DNA from: Chrysoporthe austroafricana
Lineage: Eukaryota; Ascomycota; Sordariomycetes; Diaporthales; Cryphonectriaceae
Reading direction: 5' to 3'
Assembly: GCA_001051155.2 (NCBI GenBank)
Contig: JYIP02000009.1
Location: 310,001-374,000, forward strand
DNA: 64,000 nucleotides
The notes under the pieces were generated by a model, which had not been told where the DNA came from, searched no databases, and saw nothing but the letters and a program-made list of their open reading frames with translations. The position numbers and the translations under genes are program-made. Below, in pieces: positions 1 to 11,559 of this stretch (position 1 is its first letter; each line of letters starts with the position of its first letter).

Positions 1-763
1 TGCCTTGGCGAGGGCCGGACTGAATCAACCGGTCGGAGGGCGCGATGTCTCCATCGTAATCGTGATGGCAGTCTTGAAGTTCCCTTTTGCGAGGTTGTCC
101 GCAGATGCTATCCACAAGCAAGCTCTCTATGCGTTGCAGCCTCGCCTCGCTCTTCCCGGCGATCAGACGGCTTTGCTGCACGTTTTCGATAACTTCTTTT
201 GACGACGCTGTGAGACTGTCTTGCAACTCCAAGACCATGCCAATTTGCTGGTAGCTGTATGTCAATTAGCATCGGTGTCCCTTCTGTGAAATATTAAAGG
301 GCTCAAGAGTTAAGTACCTTAGGGAAAAATGGATTGCGGAGAAGGCTGCGCTCAAGTCATTTCTCAGCAGTCGAGACTTTTCGCAGAGCACAGCTACCTC
401 ATCCCGGCGGAGGAACCACAAGCGCTTGGACACCTGATACCGTCCATCCTCGGTCCTCTTGCTACGTGTGAGAAAGTATGTCGCAAGCCGGTCTACGGCG
501 GCAACAACCAATTCAACGTGAGATAAGAGGTGCTGCAGGTCCGAGCATTCCCTGGCGCCGACCTTGTACCCTGCATCTTGTATGTGACCAATATTCCGCC
601 GGCATTGTTCGAGGAAGCTATGCAGAAAGAGAAGCTCGTTTAGCAAGTTGAGGAATTCGTCCGAGGCGGTGCGAAGGGAGCGGAGTGCTTGGATGCCTGT
701 CGCTATCGCTGCAAGCGCTTGACCAACAGCGATGACTGTTCCAGTGATTGAAAAAGGATCCAT
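1..763 (-). CDS. Fungal N-terminal domain (PigL_N-like) protein, partial at window edge
   Basis: The protein starts MDPFSITGTVIAVGQALAAI and continues as an alpha-helical, Leu-rich chain. This is the usual opening of the fungal N-terminal domain found at the front of NLR-like, ankyrin and azaphilone-cluster PigL-type proteins. The exons are 318-763 and 1-254. The 63-nt intron (255-317) has donor GTACTT, branch region GCTAAT and acceptor ACAG; it restores an open frame that runs off the left edge of the window. The second exon reads as a Gln/Glu/Lys-rich helical stretch (YQQIGMVLELQDSLTASSK). The ATG at 761-763 is the first in frame. The downstream effector part lies outside the window, so the full architecture is unknown. 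The family role is inferred (signal sensing or self/non-self recognition); the domain call rests on the N-terminal motif only. Confidence 0.75.
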
Positions 764-1340
764 ATAGAAGGGAGATAGTTTAAGGGCACCTTCAGGAGTT
801 TTGTCTGCGGAAAAGGAATTCTTCGAGGCAACGTTCCACCCAACTTAACTAAATATCCTCGGCGGGGCGATGATTCTGTGGGAAGAGCAAAATTCAGCAA
901 TAAGAACAGCAATGAGACTTCTTACGTTGCTTGGTAAAGGCTGAGGTGATTGACGGGACCTTATCTCATTGCAACAGCGAGCGGAGCTGGACTGAGAATG
1001 CGATACTACCCTCCGTGACAAACATGGAGAACTTCACCCCCTATCTCCTACCCCCTGCTGCTTCTCTCTGCCAGAAAAGTAGATCGGCTGACCACGATGC
1101 TGAACTCCTTCACAAAGTCCCGATACAACATTCCTGGTAGGGTAGAAACTGTGGCGTAAGATCCCTCGTGATCCTTCAGATACTGCAATGCACATGCAGT
1201 CCTACCCTGAGGTATCACTATTGGCCCCCAATCCTCCATCACTTCTCCCTTCAGGTGCGGCTCGCGACCATCCGAATCAGTCGTTCGCAATTCGCAGGTG
1301 CCAGTTGGAGCCATCGCAATTTCGTTTGTCTCGATACTCC
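764..1340. other. Intergenic: promoter side of the fungal N-terminal domain gene, 3' side of the MFS gene
   Basis: This 577-bp stretch lies between two leftward genes. It holds the upstream region of the 1-763 gene and the downstream flank of the MCT permease. Its small ORFs have no recognisable content and show no splice logic. Confidence 0.5.
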
Positions 1341-3158
1341 TTATACCTTCACCTTCCACCCACCGCCAATCCTCCTTATCCTTGCCATCTTCGCGCACGT
1401 CAAGAAGCCCGCGCCGACAAGCAGCGCGCTCCCGGCAAACGCCTGTGCGCCGTAGTACTTCCCACCACACCGGCTGATCAGCGCACCGTCTATCGGCGTG
1501 CCGATGAGAGTTGCGAAGCTGTTGATCGTGAAGACCATGCCCATCCGCGTGCCAGCCTTCCGCAGGTCCGTCGTCAGGCTCGTCAGCCCCGCGGGGAACA
1601 GCGACTGGATCCCGCCGCACACAATTCCGTAGATTACTGTCCAGACATAGAGGCCGGCGGAGCTGTCCACCACGATCCAGCAAAGGCTGCAGGCGCTCGT
1701 GAGAATGGCCGTCGGGATGAAGACGTTGATCGCGCCGTACCTATCGGCGATGTAGTTTGGGATGAGACGGCCGAGGATACCGACGCCGTTTAGAAGGAGA
1801 AGTAGATTGAGAGAGTCCGAGTAGGAGAGACCGATAATATCCTGAGAGTAAGAGGAGATATAATAGAAGGCGAAGTAAACTCCCAGAAAGCACTGCCATC
1901 GCTATCAGTTGAGGCTCCGCTCCAAGTGACGGAAAACGACAGCAGATCATGTTCATGCTTCCGAACAGATTCTGAGTCGCAAGAGGGATATTACTGACCG
2001 AGAAAGTTCCTGCCGCATAAAAGCTGTACTCAGGCTCCTTGAAAGCAGACCACTCAACTAGCGATCCCGACTTCCTCGGGGGTACTCTCGTCTTCAGCCC
2101 GAAACTCGCAATCCCCAGACCAAACAACTGAACAAATCCAATGGCTCTGATTGTCCACCCAAACCCAATAGTGGGCAAAAGCTGCCTCGCCATGGCCGGG
2201 AAAATCAGCCCACCCGTGGCACTCCCGCACGCCGTGATGCCAAGAGCAAGGCTGCGCTTCGTACTGAAATATGTTGACGCAGTAGCGAGGGCTGGGCAAA
2301 ATAGGCAGCCGTTACCGACCCCCATACATACGCCTTGCGACAGGAAGAGCTGCCAATAGGATGTGCACACGGACGTGGTGAAGATGCCCAACATCGTGAA
2401 GCACATACCGAGAAAGAAGACCGGGCGGAAGTAGCCAGCATCAGTGAGCCGGCCGGTGAAAGTGCCGATGAAGAAGAGAAGGAAGATCTGCATGGAGCCG
2501 ATCCAGGCGATTGTGGAGGGGGGAAGGCCAAGGTCGGTGGAGTAATAGGTCTCAAATAGACCAAAGGAGTTGATGTAACCCCTAAAAGACATTGTCAGTC
2601 TCAGCCTCGTCCAAAGTCCTCCATCCATAGTGTTGCGTTTAGGTCAAAACCTCGGTTCACGTACCAGGTGGTCATGATGACAAGGTGAGCAGAGGCGACT
2701 ACCAAACCCTATGTCAGCAACCAAGCACAATCCAAGAAGTGTGTACAGTCCATCAAGACAGAATGCAGAGTATACTCACCAGCCGTCCATGCCTCCAGTC
2801 CCCCATCAGGTGGCGGCCCCGGGTTCCAACTCTTCGCCGATGCGCGGCTGACGACCCTCTCGACGACGCCAGCAAGTCCACCACGGCCACTCTCGCTTGG
2901 CTGTGTCTCGCTCACATAGCCTCCTTCGGTTGTTACATTAACACTGTCATCATCATAGTTCTCTTCCTCTGGCATGATGCCTGGGTCAGCCTGAATGTCT
3001 GAACCTCTTCTCACTGTGTCGTGAATAGCCTGCTTCTCTAGGTCAACGACTGACAACCGTCTTTCAAGACTCGCATCTGTCGAATCATGCTGAAGAGCTT
3101 CAGGCCTTTCCTCGGTCTCGCTTCGACTACTTTTCGACGATGGATGTCTGAACATCAT
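1341..3158 (-). CDS. MFS monocarboxylate-type (MCT/SLC16-like) permease
   Basis: Four exons (2780-3158, 2665-2698, 1999-2581, 1341-1892) give 515 residues. The N-terminus is a long acidic, Ser-rich cytosolic tail of about 115 residues followed by PPPDGGLEAW, the signature before the first membrane segment in fungal MCT-family permeases. GYINSFGLFETYYSTDLGL then matches the WGxxNxFGxFQ-type start of TM1-TM2, and GRLTDAGYFRP lies in the cytosolic loop between helices 2 and 3. About 12 membrane helices follow. These proteins move short monocarboxylates or related acids across the plasma or organelle membrane; the substrate here is unknown. Exon 2 is a 34-nt micro-exon. The acceptor GGTAG at 2699-2700 was chosen over the stronger-looking CATAG ten bases upstream because only it gives the family spacing (13 residues from EAW to the next Trp) and keeps the frame. 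All four junctions conserve phase. Confidence 0.9.
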
Positions 3159-4735
3159 ACTTGCTAGTCTCCTAATGAGTGATCTCGTGAACTCGAATTT
3201 GGCTGCGGGCCGCGTATCGGTGAAAGGTTATAGGGGCGCAGAGGACGACAACGGATCTAAAGAACCTCAGGATCGCAGTTTAATCACCACAGCAGGCGAG
3301 AAAAGGCGCTTAGACGGAACGAGAGAAAACAAAATATCGCATTACAGAATTTAAGAAAGCAGACTGCTTAGCAATAACGACTTTGTAATACTGTTAAAAC
3401 GTTTTCCCGGCGAATCCTTCGTGACTGCCGCATACGCAGCACAACGTGAGCGTAGACTTGATTTCGAGCAAGCGATTCTCGAACAATTTCGGCGAAGCTT
3501 GACTCAGGAGATCAATAAATAGAAGCTGGCCCGGATGCAGTAATTATATTCTAGACGATACAAAACAATCAATCCCAATCGCTCGTGTCCCGGAAGTCGG
3601 TGAAGACACATTCTCTGGTATGCTCCGATGGTGGAGACAGGAGGCCCGCTTCCCCGGATTCCCCCAGTCATTTCTTTCAATTCATACAAATAATTGCCTC
3701 TCCAGTGCGAAGGGCGTAGGAAACACGCGTTATTCCCGGCGATGACTGACAATCACTGCGAAGAACGACGATGCGGAGCCATTAGTGCCGGGAATGGCCG
3801 ACCTCGGCGGTGCTGACACTGATTTGAATCTCATTGGGCCGAGGTGAGTCTCAAAAGTGCCCCAGGCTTCTTCTGTGATGCCCACGCCCGAGCATGGACC
3901 CCATATCCATAGCGATCTCAGGGCCTCGACGATTTCCACTCGCATAAGCACGTAAGTATAGCGTTCGCTGCCCGGATGGCGAAGGGCAGAGGCCAAGATT
4001 CGATGTTGCGTATAGCGCATGGCGATAAAATGTTCAAACTAAATTCGGAGCCAATGTATATCCAGCTACCAAGATCGAGGTTGGGAAAGGCGCTGTTTCG
4101 GAGCCGGGAAATCTTGAGTTTCTTGTTACCGTCACTGCAGGAGCGGCAAGTCATTAGTGTACCGTCGTTCTCCTTCAAAACGGTCCTTGGTGGTGACGGA
4201 ATGGCAGGAAAAACAGACTTTCTAGATAGTAACCTAGAGTATATGACTGATGTCTCAATAAAGCACATCGCCAAAGCATAATGATTCGACAGGCCTTTGG
4301 CCGCGGTATAAGAATTGTTGTGGTCGGACACAGCCAGCAAAAGTCACCTCTAGATACTCCTCGAGGAGTCGTCTGTTTCGCTCTCTTTGGCACAATCTTT
4401 CATTCGCATTCCTCTATGATGTTTAAATCCGTGCTGAGACACGACCAGCACAAGCAAGAAAGATCGCGTTCATCAAAAGACCTCGGAATGCCGTAATGTC
4501 AACTCATCCTTGCGCATCATTATTGTCCACCGATTGATTCCGACCAAAATACATTAAGTTCAACTGAAACATCAACAAAATTCGTACAGCAAAGGCACAC
4601 TCACTCAAGTGAGAGGGCTTGCAAAACCCCGAAATGAGCAAGAATTATCTCGGGTATGACAGTGATGAAAAGATACCAATCATGGATCACTGGAAATGAT
4701 AGTAGCCAGTACATGAACATGTTGGTGACACGAAA
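3159..4735. other. Intergenic region, no supported gene
   Basis: This 1.58-kb stretch is the promoter region of the MCT permease and the 3' flank of the mucin-like gene. Several 70-140 codon ORFs lie on both strands between 3.5 and 4.4 kb. None has a recognisable motif, and I could not join them by introns into a plausible protein. A short gene cannot be excluded. Confidence 0.4.
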
Positions 4736-7700
4736 TCAAGGAAGGATATCGAGGATGCGTGACATGCCATGACGACGGCCACGCTTTGGGATGATGTCTC
4801 GAACGTGAGAGCGGCACACAGCAGACGCGCAAGAAGAGTCAGTCCACGCGAGCATTAAGTCATCAGCCCACCACTTCTGTGGATGACCATCGGCGGTGAC
4901 GTCGAACAGAAGGGACGTGAGATTGTTCAGTCCGCTGGCTTGGTCTGCATCTAGGAAGCCCAACTTGCAATTCTCTTGGGCAGAGCAGGCCCCTGTAGTG
5001 AATACGTGAGATGCGACGGTGACTTCGGTTTGTGCCTCGTGGTCCCAAGTGCGGCCTGTGATATTGAAGTCGCAACTGGCAGCATTCGAGGCACATCCCA
5101 CACGGAAGCTGGTGAAATTAAAACGGAAGCAGGGAATAGTCTGGAGATTTCCAACACCAATCTGGGCAACCTGCTGGTTCTCAGTTGAGGAGAACTCGAC
5201 CATAAGCGATCCAGATGCTGCCTTGTAAGGGCAGGCTGAAGCTGAAAAGACTCTAAATCCATCAGACCAGGTGAAGCGGTGATAGGGGTTGTACATGGGA
5301 ATGGGGGAGAAATCATTAGTCTTCGAGCGCGGCGTCATTTCAACCTGAAGAGTCGGTAGGTCATCAAACTATGGCCGCGGTTAGTCAATCAACAAAGTAA
5401 CAGATGAAAGTCAATATACTCACATCGAATACCACCTCACTCTGGTCAGCAGGATTGCCACATGCGATAATCGCTGTAGTCTGTGGAGAATCGGCTCGTG
5501 CCTTGATGCCTGGGGAGGACCGCGGCCTGATGGTGGTGCCGGCGACAAGCGTTGTGATCATTGCTGAAGGAGTGGACTGTGGTAAACCCAGAGCAGTCTG
5601 CGACTGATCCAGACCTCCTTGGCCAGGACCCGCTTGAGATTGTGCTTGACCTCCTTGGGACTGCACCTGACCACCTTGGGATTGTCTAGAGCCACCCTGA
5701 GATCTGCTTTGCCCGCCTTGCGACTGACCTTGACCACCTTGAGATTGGCCTTGAGGAAGGTTAGACTTGAGTTGATTGGCTATTGGTGGGGATATGTGCG
5801 GTCACCAAAACATACCTTGAGCAGACTGAGTTGGTGCTCCCTGGGTCGGTGCTCCCTGGGTGCCACGAGGGACCCAGCCACGAGGGACCCAGCCACGAGG
5901 GACCCAGCCACGAGGGACCCAGCCACGAGGGACCCAGCCACGAGGGTGGGTCGGTGCTCCTTGGGTTGGTGCTCCTTGGGTCGGTGCTCCTTGCGTAGAT
6001 GCTCCTTGCGTAGGTGCTCCTTGCGTAGGTGCTCCTTGCGTAGGTGCTCCCTGGGTCGGTGCCCCTTGGCTTGCAGCGCTCTGGCCGCCATGGCCACCCT
6101 GACCGCCCTGGCCACCCTGACTTGGCGAAGATTGACCTGGTCTCGACTGGCTAGGTCCTGCTGCTGCTGTCTGATTTGATGTCGGAGTAGGAGTGGCACT
6201 GTTCAAGGGGGCGGACTGGCTATGACCACCTTGGGCCGGTGCGGACTGGCTGTGGCCACTAGTAGCAGTCTGGTTCGATGGTGGAGCAGGAGCTGTGCCA
6301 TTGGGAGGTGCTGTGGAACCAGCTGGTATATGCGGGTCAGCCAAGAATAACGAAACCCCAGTTGGGAGGACAGTGAAGATAGTAGTATTGGTGGGCGCGG
6401 AAATTCCAGGGGGCCGGGTGATGGATGACATACCGTTTCCAGGAGTAGTCCCATTGGCCAGGGCGGAAGTAGAAACTGTACCATTTGCAGACACCGTTGG
6501 GGATGTACCGGCTTGGGATTGAACACCAGTAGGGGACGTGGTGGAAGCAGTCACATTACTTGAGAAAGTGCCATTCGTTGGAAGAGGCAAAGAGAAAGTT
6601 GTAGAGTTCAGTGGAACGATCACACTGGTTGTGGCCGGGGCTGTCCCATTTGTAGGTAATGGCAAGGCCAGAGTGGTAGAATTGAGAGGAACGACAACGC
6701 TGGTGGATGTCGGAGGTGAGGGAGCGCCAGTCGCATTTCCAGGCGGGAGGAAGGGAGATCCAGTGCCATTGGTTGTCAGAGCTGGCGGTAGCACCGTGGA
6801 AGAGCCCGAGACCGGGGCCAGGAGAGTCGTGGAGTTGAGAGGAATGAGGAGCGTCGTTGCCACTGCTGTGCCATTCACAGTGATTGTCTCAATGCTGGCT
6901 GTGACGAGAGTCGGGGATGATGAAGGGATAGACAAAGGCAGGGAGGAGATATTACCCGTCGGTAGAGGACCCACAAGGGTGGTAGAGCTGATAGGCACAA
7001 CAAGGCTTGTGGCTGCAGCGCTGCTGTTGACGGTAGAAGTCACGAGACTGGCTGTAATGGTTGTGTTCACTGCAGGTGAAGAAGGGGAGGGGTACCCAGG
7101 ACCAGATGTGACTGGCGGTGGCGGCGTGATGGTGGTCACAAACGGCGCAGTTGTGTTGGGAAAAGGCGGCGGCACTGAGAATACCATTAGCTGCGGAGTC
7201 GAACGGGAGGCTTGAGGGATACAAACATGTGCCTGTGACAAAAATTGTGTCTACCGCCGTCACTGTCGAAACTGTGACCATCGATGTACCAACACCCGCC
7301 AGTGGAGTGTAGGTGTATTCTGTGGTCATTGTCATGGTGGTCAGAGGGGCGCCATCCGCAGCCAGGACCGTGTATGTCATAACGACATTAGAGACAGTTG
7401 GGGTTGGTGGCGTCAAAGGGACCTCGGTGGTGCCGGAAGAAATGGTTCTGGTCTCCGTGACGGTGGAGGGTGCGAGAGTTGAGCCAAGAGTGGCCGGAGC
7501 GGTCGCTGTGACGGTGACGACCTCAGGTGTCGAGCCGGGTCCGCCGGGCAGGGTTATTGTGAAGACAGTCGTAGTCATCAACGCTGAAGAGGTCAAGGTG
7601 GGCGAGGATGTCTCGGACCCATACGATGTCAACTCAAAGGAGGAGCTGGTGGCTGCAGCAGGCGACGCAACAACCGTGCTCGGTATTATAGTCTCTAGAG

Positions 7701-8547
7701 TCAAGGTGAAGGTGGCAGTGCTGGTCGAAGAAGGAGTTCCGACGCTGGGAAGAGAAGTCATGCTAGTGCCTGTAGGAGTGGAAATGTCTGAAGGACTGGC
7801 CACGGCACCCAGAGTCTCGATGACGGTGTAAGTGCTGGTCTCAACCACCTGTGGGGTATACCCAGAGGTGATAGTCGTAGTGAGAAGGAAAGTAGACACC
7901 ACGCCAGCTACAGCAGGGACCACTGAGGTCCCAGGGGCAGAAATGGAGGTTGAGAAAATGGAACCAAAGGGAACAGACACTAGAAGCAGGGGCAGGATGT
8001 CAGCGAGAGATTTGGTGTTAAGAAGCAATAGGTGATGAATGAACTAGGTCATGCGCCAACTTACCAGTGGAGACAGGAACTACAGTAGCAGGCTCCGAAA
8101 CTGAAGCGGAAGACTCGTAAGGGGAGGGAGAGACGCCAGTAGGGGCAGACGCAGACGTTGGAAACACCGTGACAGTCTCGAGAGCGATAGTCTCCGTGCT
8201 GACCATGCTCATGATGGTAGTACCGAAGGAGATGGTTGGGACCTCGGCAACACTAACGGTGATGTAGGCAGTCTCCGTAACCTCAGCGGAACAGGTGGCA
8301 TCATCGCGGCTGAGCGAGAACATATGGTCGGGTCAGCCATAATCACCAAGAAAATTGAGGTTACGCAGGAGACAGAGCCAGATTTGCGAGATGATTATGG
8401 GCTGCTAACGGGCATACGTTGATTGTGGTGATGGGAATGTGATGATGAAGGCTAGGGAGTTTGGTAGACTTACTCTGAGGGCACGCCGGCTGCGCTTGAA
8501 AGCGAAGCTAGGGCCACGAGGGCACCCAACGACGCGTTGATACGCAT
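4736..8547 (-). CDS. Secreted mucin-like Ser/Thr/Pro-rich protein with C-terminal DUF7371-like domain
   Basis: Six exons (8474-8547, 8065-8309, 7227-7979, 5816-7174, 5424-5749, 4736-5368) give 1,129 residues, all phases consistent. The tiny first exon encodes the signal peptide (MRINASLGALVALASLSSAAG). Residues of about 25-725 are a Thr/Ser/Pro/Val-rich, presumably heavily O-glycosylated region with repeated NSTTL and TVT-type motifs and many N-glycosylation sequons. A stretch at about 729-810 is built from 15-bp repeats (QGAPT and GWVPR units), followed by Gln/Gly/Ser repeats. The last 210 residues start FDDLPTLQVEMTP and contain NPYHRFTWSDGF and WWADDLMLAWTDSSC; this is the fungal DUF7371 fold found at the C-terminus of extracellular mucin-like proteins. 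The role is probably at the cell wall or in the matrix. The intron at 5750-5815 has an alternative in-frame acceptor 30 nt upstream (at 5780-5781), so 10 extra residues are possible. The domain name is from memory of the family. Confidence 0.85.
5830..6062. repeat. 15-bp coding minisatellite (QGAPT units) with embedded GWVPR array
   Basis: On the sense (minus) strand the unit encodes Gln-Gly-Ala-Pro-Thr and occurs about ten times in slightly diverged copies. It flanks a separate five-copy perfect array on both sides. Unit length is a multiple of three, so copy-number change keeps the frame of the mucin-like protein. Confidence 0.85.
5866..5940. repeat. Five perfect tandem copies of a 15-bp unit (Gly-Trp-Val-Pro-Arg)
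   Basis: The plus-strand unit cgagggacccagcca repeats exactly five times with no mismatch, and a sixth copy is cut after 6 bases. Perfect identity next to diverged QGAPT units suggests recent expansion. It introduces five Trp and five Arg residues into an otherwise uncharged stalk. Confidence 0.95.
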
Positions 8548-9817
8548 GTTGATTGCCGTGAGAATTCAAAGACCCGTGCAGTGGCGCAGTATGAACGTAT
8601 CGACACGGGTACTGGGGAGACTGCGAGTAGACGAGACCGTCTGGTGATTTCTCTCTACGATCAGAAAAAGCGGGTAGACCTGCTGGAAAACGAATGACCG
8701 TGTAGACTGCTGACGCTGGGGACAGAAAAAGGGGTCTGAAGGCGAGATGACGGATCGTGTCGATCGAGTGACTGGGCGGAAGAGAAGATGAGAGGAGACG
8801 GAGAAGTGGCGAAAGAAAGATGAACCAGAATGATGGGAGAACGAAAGTTGGGCCGAAACGAAAGGAGAACGACCCCGCCCTGAAAATTCTGCCTGTGGCT
8901 GTCTGATCTGAAAAGAAGGAAGGGACCTCAGAGGAAGTGGTGGGCAATGGGAAGGTGATGGGAGGGAAGGGGCAATGTTCTCCTCGGCATCACAACGCAA
9001 GCGCGAGGGTCTCGGGAGAGACTGTTGGGGACGTTGCCGTGCCCCTGCGAAGACCACGGAAGTAATGTAACTAGTCCTTCCTCCATGGACAGTCAGGAAA
9101 ACTCTGAGAAAGCTGTTAGCAGCAATTTACCTCTAGCTCGGCCACAGTCGAGTGCCCTGCGACTTCCTGTGGTCATGGAGGACCATCTTCGCCAGAAGAA
9201 GCAGGGCCTAGGAAGTTGTCGAGTGGGTACAGCCAGTTGCACCGCCGTTTTCAAGGGACCACCTGTGACAGCACTCGATCTCGTTTGGGGCGCATCATCT
9301 CGTGCTGTGAGACTCTCGATAGAACACTGCCATCATCTTTTCGGGTAGATTAGCTAACATCGGTGAGCATCAATCCCATCTTCAGTAGGTTCAGGCCTGC
9401 AGGAGTCGAATCCCCTCGTCCTCTGCCCGATCAAGCCAGCCTATTGAAGACACACCGGTCATTTGTTCCAGTAAGTAAAGCGAAGAGGTCTGATCACTTT
9501 TCGAGGTTGATATTATGATGAACTTGAGAAGTCTGGAATGCCATGCGCAGCTATCATACGAAGCCTTCCATCTGTCTGCAGTACTTCAATGTCTGTGCTC
9601 AAGACACACGGTCCTACATGTCAAACTCTAGCCTGGCCAAATTAATAAGATATCAAGACAATATGGGGGGCGAGTAGAGGACTTGAGAGATGCGACGTCC
9701 ACTAACGGGGCACAAGTCCAATCTCGGAGGAAATGGGCTCAGGGACAAGGACAGCTGGGTAGAAGGCTTTCTTGAGAAGTGTCTCGGGTGATAAAGAGAG
9801 ACTCCACTCACAATATT
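8548..9817. other. Intergenic: promoter of the mucin-like gene and downstream flank of the RRT8-like gene
   Basis: This 1.27-kb stretch follows the start of the mucin-like gene. On the coding (minus) strand the first 300-400 bases are pyrimidine-rich, as in many fungal promoters and 5' leaders. A 107-codon plus-strand ORF at 9025-9348 has no recognisable domain, and I do not call it. Confidence 0.45.
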
Positions 9818-10835
9818 CTACAAGGGATCGTCCGAGTATGGTGGAGGCGGCTCATCTTCACCCACAGTCGCACCCGGCCTCCCGTTCGCTTCCTGCGGCC
9901 CAGCCTGTGTTCCCTCTCCATCTCTCTGGATCTGTCCCTCCTCCGCCCTCGCCTGGCCATCCACGCCCCAACCTCTAGTCTTCTTCTCCAGCTTCGACAC
10001 CCACAGGGCACATCCCGTCGCCGTCGTCAACAGAAAGAAGAATGCCAGCAGCGGGATTAGCTCAAGTACCATAGCCACCGTACCAAACCAGACAAAGTCC
10101 CATGTATACTTCTTTGCCTCCGTCTTCCGTTCGCGCCGGCTCAGCCCGCGCAGCTTGTACCACCGGTGGAAGCTCAGCTTTCCTAGCCTAGTGCCCGTAA
10201 TAATGATGTAGGCCGGCGAGCCGACGATCGGTATCAGGTTGAGCGGGAGGTAGATGACGAGCTCGACGAGTTGAATGATGCTCCAGGGGGCGTACTCAGC
10301 GCGTGAGGTGGGCTTCCCAAGCATCTTGACGGAATTGGGCGCGTCGGGGAAGAGGAGGCGTTGAGGCGCTACGAGGTCGACGAGACCTTCGTTGATTAAG
10401 GTTGCCTGTGAGGACTCATCAGCTTCTGGTTCCATCCAAGCCATTCAACATAAAGATCAAAAGGCGTACATCAAATACATCCACCCTGCATTCGTCTACA
10501 AAGAAGCCTTCGAACAGCGCCTGAATCAAGACCTGCCCCTCTCCAAGCGTCAAGATCAGAGCACTAAACCATGCCCCACTGCCGTGCCAAATCGCCAGAA
10601 AGCCAACCTGGGGCAGGTAGGCAAAGAGAAACAATATCAAGTAAACAATCAACGAAATGATTGACAGAGGCAGTAGCCTTCCCATCCAGAGCGGCCAGAA
10701 TTCGCGATGTCGTGCAAAGTACCACACGCCCTGGAGGGGGTAGGTGGCTGCTCGCCCGGCGCGGCATATGTAGTTGAGGAACTGAGAGTTCTGAATGCGC
10801 CTCTTCAGCCTCGTTCGGAAGTTTTCGGGGGCCAT
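9818..10835 (-). CDS. RRT8/LDS-like (EI24/CysZ-type fold) multi-pass membrane protein
   Basis: Two exons (10470-10835 and 9818-10405) give 317 residues; the 64-nt intron 10406-10469 has donor GTACGC and acceptor CACAG. The N-terminal half carries the pair of membrane segments around FWPLWMGRLLPLSIISLIVY and the adjacent Gly-rich segment ending in LFEGFFVDECRVDVFD. The second half has WSIIQLVELVIYLPLNLIP-IVG-SPAYIII and FVWFGTVAMVLELIPLLAFF. This layout is typical of fungal outer-spore-wall RRT8/LDS1/LDS2-type proteins, which localise to lipid droplets or the ER and help spore wall formation in yeast; the function here is inferred. The hydrophilic tail is rich in Glu/Gly and ends EDEPPPPYSDDPL, a PPxY motif that could bind WW domains of a Rsp5-type ubiquitin ligase. 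The start at 10835 was chosen because the ORF upstream of it is low-quality 5' leader. Confidence 0.85.
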
Positions 10836-11559
10836 TCTGTTTATGGAAGAGAGAATAGTAAAGGAACGTGGTTGTCGTTTTGCAGTCTGGACTGTTGTTT
10901 TTTTCTTTGGCAAGTCGTCAAACTCATCTGCCGCCAAATCTTCAACCTGCAGAGGTGAGGTCCCACCCCGTCTCACTTCACTTAGCGGCAGGCAACGGGC
11001 CCTATGCGGGGCGGGGCGCAGAACGCCCCTCCACCCTTCCACTACGCAGAGTCGCCGGACATTTGCTTGTATTATCCTCCCGTTGGTATGTGTCCCTTGA
11101 TTTGCAAGATTCACGTTGGTCGAGTCTTAGTAGTTCATGACCAAACAGAGGCCCACCTGCAGCTCGTCCCTACTATGGTATCATGTATCGCACCGGGAAT
11201 AAAACACCCATGTCGGGTGTCTGCAGGTAATGCACAGACCGTACAAATTCGCAACCTTGAAGTTGTAAACATGTTGTCCTTTGCCCTTTCGTTTCTCAAT
11301 ACCAACCGCAGCAGCAACAGCGACGACGACGATGCCACAACCCAAAGGAACTCATACGAAACAGCTTCAAGAAGGAGACCGTCGCCGTATTTTCATACTC
11401 TCACAAGATGCAAAATTCGGCCCGGCGGAGATTCGCCACTGGCTTTATCGCCGCCCAAATCAAATACACATTGAGAAACGGCGTCGAGACAAGATTCCAT
11501 GACAGAAGGAGAGATTCAAGGGTATCAAAAGGTAATCGACGTAAAGGAAGGACCAACAG

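Noticed and set aside
3500..4500. Possible small gene from overlapping 70-140 codon ORFs
   Set aside because: No motif, no consistent intron joins and frames that conflict on both strands.
5619..7215. Several plus-strand ORFs (186 and 225 codons) over the mucin-like gene
   Set aside because: They are mirror images of low-complexity repeats on the minus strand; no signal, domain or splice logic.
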